From assembly GCA_021796315.1 (NCBI GenBank), contig JAJYOH010000176.1, positions 1-10,212 on the forward strand: a stretch of 10,212 nt of DNA. The letters are read 5' to 3'. Every line of letters starts with the position of its first letter. Position 1 is the first letter of the stretch. Made by a program: the position numbers and the translations under genes. The DNA comes from Chloroflexota bacterium. GTDB lineage: Bacteria > Chloroflexota > Anaerolineae > Anaerolineales > Villigracilaceae. Of the stretch, positions 1 to 6,300 are shown in pieces. Under the pieces are notes generated by a model. The model was given only the letters and a program-made list of their open reading frames with translations, searched no databases and was not told where the DNA came from.

Positions 1-274
1 GTAGCGCATTCAGTCCGCGCGTCGATGTTCAAAATACCCAAAAAGAGAACATTAATGCTTGAGAGTGTTAAGGATAGACCAGAGGTATTGATTTGTCAAT
101 TGCACCTGTCAACTATTTGTAAGCCATCCTTTTCTCTGCTATTTGACATTTGGAGCCTGGAAAATCGGTGGATAAGGGTGATTTCGTGCCAAAGGATGAC
201 GTCCAACGTATTAAGGATTGATGTGGCGCGTGTTGTGCAAGAGAACAGGTTGTGGAAGGCCGCAGCCGCCACAT
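1..274. other. Left flank, no supportable gene
   Basis: No reading frame here has a convincing ribosome binding site, family motif or plausible protein composition. One 83-codon plus-strand frame (25-276) ends just inside the inverted repeat and lacks a Shine-Dalgarno sequence, so I do not call it. On the minus strand there is a good promoter-like sequence (71-99). An ATG at 9-7 could start a gene running out of the window, but only three codons are visible. The segment is the DNA flanking the transposase-distal end of the IS91-like element. Confidence 0.5.
71..99 (-). promoter_or_regulatory. Candidate sigma70-type promoter pointing to the left edge
   Basis: Read on the minus strand, TTGACA (99-94) is followed by a 17-base spacer and TATCCT (76-71). 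This is a perfect -35 box, ideal spacing and a -10 box with four of six consensus bases (TATAAT). A second TTGACA lies just upstream (112-107), seven bases before the first, forming a short direct repeat. Transcription would begin near 64 and leave the window. A minus-strand ATG at 9-7 would give a leader of roughly 55 bases. The promoter lies outside the mobile element and points away from it. It was recognised by eye only. Confidence 0.5.
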
Positions 275-292
275 AATCATCTTGAACTAAGC
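275..292 (+). repeat. Inverted repeat, oriIS-side copy
   Basis: This 18-base sequence recurs in inverted orientation at 2623-2640 with one mismatch. The perfect core is ATCTTGAACTAAGC (279-292). It lies beyond the 3' end of the transposase, where IS91-type elements have their replication origin end. On the minus strand it reads GCTTAGTTCAAGAT, which contains GTTC, the target-type tetranucleotide of the family. Confidence 0.65.
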
Positions 293-311
293 CGAGCGTA
301 AGACGTGTCGG
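292..311 (-). other. Hairpin next to the repeat, candidate oriIS structure
   Basis: CCGAGCGTAAGACGTGTCGG can fold with outer pairs CCGA/TCGG and inner pairs CGT/ACG around an AAG loop, with a small asymmetric internal bulge between them. It abuts the inverted repeat on the inside. A subterminal palindrome beside the 3' end is what HUH transposases of the IS91 group recognise as single-stranded DNA. The role is inferred from position; the folding is read by eye. Confidence 0.45.
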
Positions 312-517
312 TCTATTTGGAAATTAAGAAAGCCATCATTCGATCAAGAAGAACATTTTCAAGTTTCATCAACATGGAATTCAAGACAAGAAGAGGCACG
401 AGGAAGTGAGACATCGTCGTTAGAGAAAATGATAAAGGCAGATCAGGATATTTTTTCATCTTCCGACAAAATTCAAAGCAGGGTGTGGCATTCGCTCGCA
501 CCTAAAACGAAATCAGG
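312..517. other. Non-coding tail of the element
   Basis: About 200 bases lie between the transposase stop codon and the oriIS-side hairpin. A 62-codon minus-strand frame (501-313) has no family features, and I take it as chance. IS91-type elements commonly have such a short non-coding segment between transposase and oriIS. No terminator hairpin with a T-run was seen. Confidence 0.45.
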
Positions 518-1648
518 TCAGCAGGTTGAGGTCCACAGTGTTGGTGGTGGAGAGGGTCCGTGAGCGGAAGAGGGGATCATTGAAATCGGCTGCATCACCC
601 CACCGCAGTTCGGACAACGATGGAATTCTTGAGAAGCTGCCGATGTTTCATCGCCTTGAATGTTCTGCGTTATCGAAACCATTCCGATCCTGTCTTTCAA
701 TTGTTGCCGAAGGAGAGAAAGCGATCGTCGGTGGCTCGGACTGAAGATTCCATAATAGCGGACCTTTACGAAGCCTTTGGGCAGAACATGCTGCAGGAAG
801 CGATGGATGAAATCTTCCACATCCAGTGTGCAGAGGCGTTTGACACCGGTATCCGTATCGCGATAACGGAAGGTCACACGGTCATGTTCCAATTTCACGA
901 GACGATGGTTGCTGAGCGCCACTCGAAAGATATAGGGAGCCAGATATTTCAATGCGCCGAGTCCGGATCCCACGGCTTCGCAATGCACCACCCATTTCTG
1001 CGTCCAGACTTTTGCGGGTAGAAGTTTGTAACAAGCCGTATTGCGCAAGGCAGCTTTCAGCTTGCCGCGAAAGATCTTCGAGAGCGCTCGCACCGGCAAC
1101 AAAAAATCCTGCTGAGCTGCAAGCCAAGTCTTGCCGTCCTTCGCCAATCCACCTGCTGGAACCAAATAGTGGATGTGAGGATGATAGGCCAGATTGCGTC
1201 CCCAAGTCTGTAATACTCCCACCATTCCGATCTGTCCACCAAGAAAGCGCGGGTCTTCGGCGAGTAGTTGGGTCGCGGCAGCAGAAGTTTTAAAAAACAG
1301 GTCATAGATCAAGCTCTGGTGGCTGCGGATGACTTCATTGAAGCCTTCAGGGATCGTGAACGTCAGCATGAAATACGGAACGGGCAACAACAGATCCCGT
1401 TGGTTCTCGAGCCAACGCTGCGCATTTTCATTTTGGCATTTGGGACAATGGCGATTGCGACACGAGTGATAGCTATATTGCTCATGCCCACAATCCGGAC
1501 AGCGATACACCTGTCCCCCCAAGGCCTCCGTCCGGCATTGCTCGATCGCGCGCATCGCCTTCAGATGTGTGGAAGGCATGCGCGCAGCATATTTTTGGCG
1601 GTAGGATTCTCCGTAGCGGCGGAAAATCTCAGCCAGTTCGAGCCTCAT
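518..1648 (-). CDS. IS91-family Y2/HUH rolling-circle transposase
   Basis: This is a 376-residue protein, a normal length for the family. The N-terminal zinc-binding domain (about residues 38-71) shows C50-x2-C53, C63, H67, C68 and C71. The catalytic part carries the HUH motif in HPHIH (H158 and H160), which binds the divalent metal. It also has the paired tyrosines Y235 and Y239 in KYLAPY, the Y2 signature that cuts single-stranded DNA and forms the covalent 5' link. A further C-x2-C lies at C345/C348, before a Pro-rich tail. All key residues are present, so the protein looks intact. Its ATG overlaps the stop of the upstream recombinase gene (ATGA at 1648-1645) and no own ribosome binding site is needed, implying translational coupling. 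It would act on the element's own ends. I am very sure of the family; activity is untested. Confidence 0.95.
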   Translation of the reverse strand: MRLELAEIFRRYGESYRQKYAARMPSTHLKAMRAIEQCRTEALGGQVYRCPDCGHEQYSYHSCRNRHCPKCQNENAQRWLENQRDLLLPVPYFMLTFTIPEGFNEVIRSHQSLIYDLFFKTSAAATQLLAEDPRFLGGQIGMVGVLQTWGRNLAYHPHIHYLVPAGGLAKDGKTWLAAQQDFLLPVRALSKIFRGKLKAALRNTACYKLLPAKVWTQKWVVHCEAVGSGLGALKYLAPYIFRVALSNHRLVKLEHDRVTFRYRDTDTGVKRLCTLDVEDFIHRFLQHVLPKGFVKVRYYGIFSPSHRRSLSLLRQQLKDRIGMVSITQNIQGDETSAASQEFHRCPNCGGVMQPISMIPSSAHGPSPPPTLWTSTC

Positions 1649-2511
1649 AAGTCTTGCAAGATCTCATTGATCGTCTGCAGGGCTTTCTCGTCCATTTTGG
1701 GAGTGATGTGTGTGTAAATGGAGGTGGTGGTTGGAGAGGCGTGCCCCAAATAGGCTTGAATCACCCGCAGTTCCACGCCTGATTCCAAAAGGTGCGTCGC
1801 GAACGAATGGCGCAGCGTATGGACGGTCGCAGGCTTTGGCACCCCGCTTTCTTTCAAGGCAGCTTGAAAACCTCGTTGAATGGTGCGAACCGTTACGGGA
1901 CTCGCAGCTTGATCCAATCGATAGGGAGTTTCCATGCGCGAAGGAAAGAGCCATGCGGGATTCCGATGCACCTTCCAATACTGGCGTAACAGATCGAGTA
2001 TCTTGGGCGGCAAAGGAACATTGCGATCCTTGCCTCCTTTTGCGTTGCGAATGTGGAGCGTCCCTTGAGCAGAATCGATATCTCGAACTTGCAGATGGAT
2101 CCCTTCCTGAATTCGCAAACCGCAGCCATAGATCGTGCTCAGACAGGCTCGAACGCCTTGTACATGAACGCATCTCAGAACGCGATGCACTTCCTCGAAG
2201 GTGAGCACCGTGGGAAGTCTCTGGGGAGATGGCCAACGCAGAAGCTCCAAAACGGGTGCTTCTCTCTGCAGGGTGCGTTCATAGAAGAAGCGAATCCCGC
2301 ATAATGCAATGGTGAGCGTGCTGGCAGCATATTGTTTGACATTCGCGAGGTACAAAAAATACTGGCGGAGTTCTTCCTCACCAATCTGGTCCGGCGATTT
2401 TCGATAGTGCTCCGCCAATTGTTGCACTGCACGAATATACAAATCTTGAGTCAGATTCGAATATCCATGCAGTTGCAAGTCTTCCTGCATTTTTTCTCGT
2501 AATTGAGTCAT
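1645..2511 (-). CDS. Tyrosine recombinase/integrase (XerC/D-like) of the IS91-like element
   Basis: From the ATG at 2511 the protein has 288 residues. An N-terminal SAM-like core-binding domain (about residues 5-85) precedes the catalytic domain. All the catalytic residues are visible: R133 in GCGLRIQE, K158/K161 in NAKGGKDR, H231 and R234 in HTLRHSF, H257 in YLGHAS, and the nucleophile Y266 in SIYTH. I chose this start because AAGGAGA (2527-2521) sits nine bases upstream. A TTG at 2544 would add 11 residues but would place that ribosome binding site inside the gene. The C terminus overlaps the transposase start by four bases. Similar genes precede the transposase in some IS91 relatives, where their job is unclear; resolving intermediates or multimers is plausible. 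No integron-specific insertion is seen, so it is not an integron integrase. Confidence 0.93.
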   Translation of the reverse strand: MTQLREKMQEDLQLHGYSNLTQDLYIRAVQQLAEHYRKSPDQIGEEELRQYFLYLANVKQYAASTLTIALCGIRFFYERTLQREAPVLELLRWPSPQRLPTVLTFEEVHRVLRCVHVQGVRACLSTIYGCGLRIQEGIHLQVRDIDSAQGTLHIRNAKGGKDRNVPLPPKILDLLRQYWKVHRNPAWLFPSRMETPYRLDQAASPVTVRTIQRGFQAALKESGVPKPATVHTLRHSFATHLLESGVELRVIQAYLGHASPTTTSIYTHITPKMDEKALQTINEILQDL

Positions 2512-2520
2512 GGCTGATAT

Positions 2521-2527
2521 TCTCCTT
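2521..2527 (-). promoter_or_regulatory. Ribosome binding site deciding the recombinase start
   Basis: AAGGAGA on the minus strand lies nine bases before the ATG at 2511-2509. It favours this ATG over the in-frame TTG at 2544-2542, which lies upstream of the site. No clear sigma70 promoter was found between here and the element end; TATATT at 2557-2552 could be a -10 box but has no good -35 partner. Confidence 0.7.
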
Positions 2528-2605
2528 TTCAGAATGGAATTCAACGCAGAGAATATAGCCTGATTCCCCCCTCAAGTTCTTTCCATTGCAAGTCGTTACC
2601 GTGAG

Positions 2606-2626
2606 AAGCCGCTGCGCGAAGCGCTT
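2606..2626 (+). other. Hairpin inside the right inverted repeat, candidate terIS structure
   Basis: AAGCCGCT (2606-2613) pairs with AGCGCTT (2620-2626) around a GCGCGA loop, with one bulged C. It overlaps the inner edge of the inverted repeat at 2623-2640. Its position mirrors that of the hairpin at the other end of the element. By gene orientation this is the end upstream of the recombinase, the expected termination end of rolling-circle transfer. The role is inferred. Confidence 0.4.
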
Positions 2627-2640
2627 AGTTCAAGATAATT
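2623..2640 (-). repeat. Inverted repeat, terIS-side copy
   Basis: This is the reverse complement of 275-292 with a single mismatch; the 14-base core (2623-2636) is perfect. Classic IS91 ends have only short imperfect inverted repeats, so a copy this long is on the strong side for the family. It could also be the outer part of a recombinase binding site. Confidence 0.65.
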
Positions 2641-3048
2641 GAGCGTTGTCATCTTGTCATCCAAATATGCACTCTGGAAATTCTGAATAGAACGAGGTTT
2701 CCCTATCCTACACTAATCCTACTCCGCGTTCTCATACAACTTGCTTAGGTTCTTTGTTTTCATAATGACCTCCCAGTCTCCGCTCCCCGCCGTGAGGCGA
2801 TAAGCCACCTTGTTGTTTTTTAACGCCATCCCAATCACCGACGAATACCCACCAGCAGACGCAATTTACGCGCACGCGTTATGGCTGTCTACAACAGATT
2901 GCCTTGCAGCATCATTTAATGCCGAATCACTATTGGCATAACGATTGCTGGAAACTCGGAGCCTTGCGCCCTATGACCAGAAACCACACTTTAGTTTTTT
3001 GCCCTAAACTGTCCCACTCTCGCTGAGGTGCTACAGTCGACACAGGTC
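2641..3048. other. Intergenic region with minus-strand coding-like remnants
   Basis: This 408-base stretch separates the mobile element from the end of the large gene. No intact gene of normal size is present. On the minus strand, short open stretches in two reading frames look protein-like: one of about 33 codons at roughly 2965-2866 with an ordinary polar composition (RYANSDSALND...), and one of about 48 codons ending at 2719. Each is bounded by stop codons. They may be decayed gene fragments or chance. A 68-codon minus-strand frame (3136-2930) overlaps the end of the large gene and has no recognisable features. I saw no clear terminator for the large gene after its stop at 3049. Confidence 0.4.
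2719..2763 (-). pseudogene. 14-codon reading frame with strong ribosome binding site, possible gene-start remnant
   Basis: ATG at 2763-2761 opens the peptide MKTKNLSKLYENAE, then a TAG stop at 2721-2719. A strong GGGAGGT (2774-2768) precedes the ATG by four bases, somewhat close but usable. The peptide looks like the start of a normal cytoplasmic protein, and the frame is broken about 80 bases before the mobile element begins. It could be a truncated 5' gene fragment, a real micro-peptide, or chance. I do not recognise a family with certainty. The same frame is open upstream to about 2862, so the ATG could also be internal to an older, longer frame. Confidence 0.3.
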
Positions 3049-3360
3049 TTAGCGGATGCCGGTGTCGTAATAGATGGTGAGCGGTGTGTACTGCCCCGCT
3101 ACCACCACAAAAGACAAATCCATCGCACGCGGCCATCTTGCCAGATTTTCTGGGCGGAGAATGTATTGCCCAGGAGGCAAAGCCAAAACAAATTCACCAT
3201 TCACATCGGTGGTGAACTGAGTAACCTGTTGGTTGGATTGCGTGAGCACCATCAGCGTCGTCTGATAAGGTTTCTCCGCGCAGTAGAATTCGCCGAGATG
3301 GATTGGGCCGGGGCAGTTGGGACCGATCCAGACCTGGCCGAAGATGCCGCTGCCGCTGGC
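3049..3360 (-). other. C-terminal carboxypeptidase-regulatory-like domain of the giant protein
   Basis: Residues 2283-2385 read as a prealbumin/CarboxypepD_reg-like beta-sandwich. They start with [12 protein letters not shown], have a Cys at CAEKPY, the central [17 protein letters not shown] turn and the final YDTGIR. This is a compact domain I associate with secreted proteins and lipoproteins of Chloroflexota and similar bacteria. The two cysteines could form a disulfide outside the cell. It sits after the last Thr/Pro linker and no sorting tail follows it. Confidence 0.7.
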
Positions 3361-6300
3361 TGGTGGAGTGATGTCCGGGGTGATCATGGGTGTGAGGGTT
3401 GGAGTGGCAGTATTTGTTGCTGTAGATGTTGGCGTGCTGGTGAGTGTGTTCGTTTGCGTAAATGTTGGTGTGCCACTCGGTGTGGGAGGCCATGTCACTG
3501 TGGCGGTCAGTGTTGGTGTATTCGTCAATGTGCAGGTAGGAGAGACTGACGCCGTTGGCGTGAATGTTGGCGTTGGAGCAGGCGTAGGTATTGGAAGCTG
3601 CGATGTAAAGGCAGCAGGGTCCGCTGTTGAAGAAAAGCTTCCATAGTAATCAACTCGTATCCGACCTTGTGCGCCACTACCGCCATCTTGATCGGTATCA
3701 CCACCGTAAACACCGCCAAGGCCGCCCTGTGCGGTGATATTGCTAACCGTCACATTATTGCCAGTAATATATATTGATCCAGCGGCACCGCCACCTCCGT
3801 TCGAGCCCGTTCCTCCACCCCCACCTAGGAATCCACTTTGACCATTCGCATTAACACTGCCCGAGCCAAATAGGTTGTTTGCAAAAATTAAGACGATGCC
3901 TCCGCCATTTCCGCCAGCACCTCCAAAGTATTGCGAACCATCATTGGTTTTTGACCCGCCGCTCCCGCCGCCGCCGCCGAGGAATAGCTGGGCCAGGGTA
4001 GGATCTCCACTCATGTTTCCTCCAATACTTGTGCAAGCGCCGCCGTTGTTAATGCCGATGTGACCAGATTGACCCGTTGTACCATAACCACCGCCGGCTC
4101 CTGCCGGTGGATTCCCATAACCGTTCGACCCTCCACCTCCACCACCCATGCCATTGGCACTACAGGCAGCCGAACCCAGACCGTTTTCACCCTCTCCTTG
4201 CGAACCCGGTACGTTAGTGTTTTTCGGCGCGCCTCGAAAACCAAGTCCTGCAACAGAGATTGCGCCTTCAGTGTCAAGATTTTCAAGAACGCGAAGCACA
4301 AGTATTCCACCAGTAGAACCATCCCATGCGTGAGCAGTAAGGACGGCGCCACTGGGTACTGTAAGGTTATCATAGTGAGGAACACGAATCACTTGGGAGT
4401 GATCATTTCCGCTTGTAAGATAACTTCCAACTAATGGATATTGAAGCGTAATGGTGTTTGTTCCCGTTGATGAGACAGTGTCAAATTCATATGTGCCTGC
4501 ATTCGAACCTTGCATCTGCGCGATAAGAATTTCCTGCCCAGCCTGGAAGTTGGTTGCGTCCGAGACTGTCAAAACGGTGGATCCTGCATTTGCTTCAGAC
4601 GTTAAGGTTGTACGAGTGTTGTCCGCATATTCTGTGCCCGCCACAGTATGGTTCCCATCTGAGCCATCTCCAAAAACCGTAAATACAGGTGTGGCGGTTG
4701 GCGTTGGTGTTTGGGTTGCTGTTGGCATTAATGTATAGGTTGCCGTTGGCGATGCAGTTGGTGTAAAGGTTGGAGTAAGTGTCGATGTTGCAGTATCTGT
4801 GGGCGTGAGGCTTTGAGTGGGTGAAGGGGTGACAGAGGGAGTGAGGCTAGGAGTAACAGTTCCTGTCAATGTTGGTATAAGTGTGTTAGTTGATGTCAAG
4901 GATGGCGTGTTGGATGCCGTGGAGGTATACGTAGGTGTGGTGGACGCTGTTGGCGTGAAAGTTGGTGTATCTGACGCCGTGGGGGTAAAAGTCGGAGTCA
5001 TGGTAGGAGTAGGATTGAGAGAAGGATCGTTATACAAACTTGCAGGCGGGTTGATTGTCCCTTGAACCAGCGAGCCATATTGAATATAGATACGACCATT
5101 TCCACCATTGCCTCCATAAACGACAGCCGAACCACCATAAGTTCCGCTTGAAGAACCGCCTGAACCGCCCAAGGCAGATAAAGTTCCTGCACTCAGGTCT
5201 GCTGATACGGACATAATACCAATGCTTCCGCCCGAACCAGCGCCGCCGCCAGGATTACTACCGCCATTTTGACCATTTGCTCCATTACTGAGCATGGTTC
5301 CTTGCAAAGTTAGGTTACGGGCATACATCAAAATGATTCCGCCGCCACTACCGCCATTGATACAACACCCACCCGCGCTACCACCTCCCGAACCTAGATA
5401 GAGTGTTGAAAGATTGTTAACACCATAAGTGAATCCCATTTTATGGTTATACGCGCATTGATTACCACCTCCGTTCGTGCCCTCTGAGCCATAGCTGCCG
5501 CCGCTTCCGCCATTATTTTGGTAATCGCATCCACCACCGCCTCCGCCTCCGTTCGGGCTAAAGTCATGCAACAGCGAGGGTCCCGTATAACTTTCCCCCG
5601 TATTGCCTGCGGAAGTCCATGGACTTGCCGGAATAATTCCTCCTGAGAATCCCAAACCCGATACATCGAGGCTTGCTCCCGATTGGATTACAAGGTTCTG
5701 ATCCACCTTAAAAACCAATATGCCACCTGTATTTCCATCCCATGGATGGGCAGTCAATTTCATTCCACTTTGAACAGTCATGTTCCGATAATGTGGAACC
5801 CACACCACTTGAGCGCGATTATCTCCACTTGAAGAGTAGCTGTTAAGCAGGTTTGATTGCAGGACAAGATTCGTGCCATTGGAAATAGAAGCAATGTTTG
5901 CAGATTCATAATTTCCTGCGCCTGTACCTTGCATTTGAATGATCAAGATCTCCTGGCCTGTTGAGAAAACCGCAGCATTCACAGTAATTTGATTTTGTCC
6001 CGCGGCTACATCTCCCTGGATCGCAGCACGAGTCGAATCGAAGTAATAAGGTGACGTGGCAATAGTAAGATCCTGTGTTCCACCGCCAAAGGCAGGTGTG
6101 GCAGTAGGTGTTGATGTAGATGTCGGAGTATCACTTGGTGTTAGAGTAAACGTTGGAGTACTGGTGGGTGACGGTGTTTGCGTTACCGTGGGAGTCAGTG
6201 TGTACGTAGCCGTATCGGTAGGCGTTGAACTCTCAGTGGGGGACGGGGTAATGGAAGGAGTCTGACTCGGTGTAGGCGTTGCCGTATTGGTTGGAGTTAG

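Larger units (their letters stand above)
275..2640 (-). mobile_element. IS91-like element with tyrosine recombinase plus Y2/HUH transposase
   Basis: Two minus-strand genes, a tyrosine recombinase followed by an IS91-family transposase, are enclosed by an inverted repeat (275-292 and 2623-2640, 17 of 18 bases matching). Each repeat has a hairpin directly inside it (292-311 and 2606-2626). IS91 elements move by a rolling-circle mechanism, starting at oriIS beyond the 3' end of the transposase and stopping at terIS. By orientation, the 275-311 end would be oriIS and the 2606-2640 end terIS. Some family members are known to carry an upstream phage-integrase-type gene, as here. Each repeat contains GTTC/GAAC, the tetranucleotide at which IS91-type elements insert, so the exact boundary could lie inside the repeat. 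IS91 elements normally make no target duplication and none is obvious. The genes are confidently identified; the exact ends are inferred. Confidence 0.75.

Noticed and set aside
25..276. 83-codon plus-strand frame in the left flank
   Set aside because: No Shine-Dalgarno sequence, atypical composition, and its end runs into the inverted repeat of the element.
620..1021. 133-codon plus-strand frame and other frames opposite or inside the transposase gene
   Set aside because: They overlap a transposase with all catalytic motifs intact and show no family features of their own.
2512..2544. Earlier TTG start for the recombinase (2544)
   Set aside because: It would bury the good AAGGAGA ribosome binding site inside the gene; the ATG at 2511 has proper spacing to it.
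1645..2640. Integron integrase with an attI/attC site at the right inverted repeat
   Set aside because: The recombinase lacks the extra integron-integrase insertion, and the nearby repeats do not fit the RYYYAAC/GTTRRRY attC layout; the IS91-type transposase explains the context.
3001..3048. Rho-independent terminator after the large gene
   Set aside because: No stable GC-rich stem followed by a T-run could be found on the minus strand directly after the stop at 3049.
3317..3646. Plus-strand Val/Gly-rich reading frames opposite the large gene (also at 4451-5065 and 6056-6265)
   Set aside because: They are the antisense of Thr/Pro-coding linkers; the VGVGV pattern is forced by the low-complexity DNA and no ribosome binding sites accompany them.
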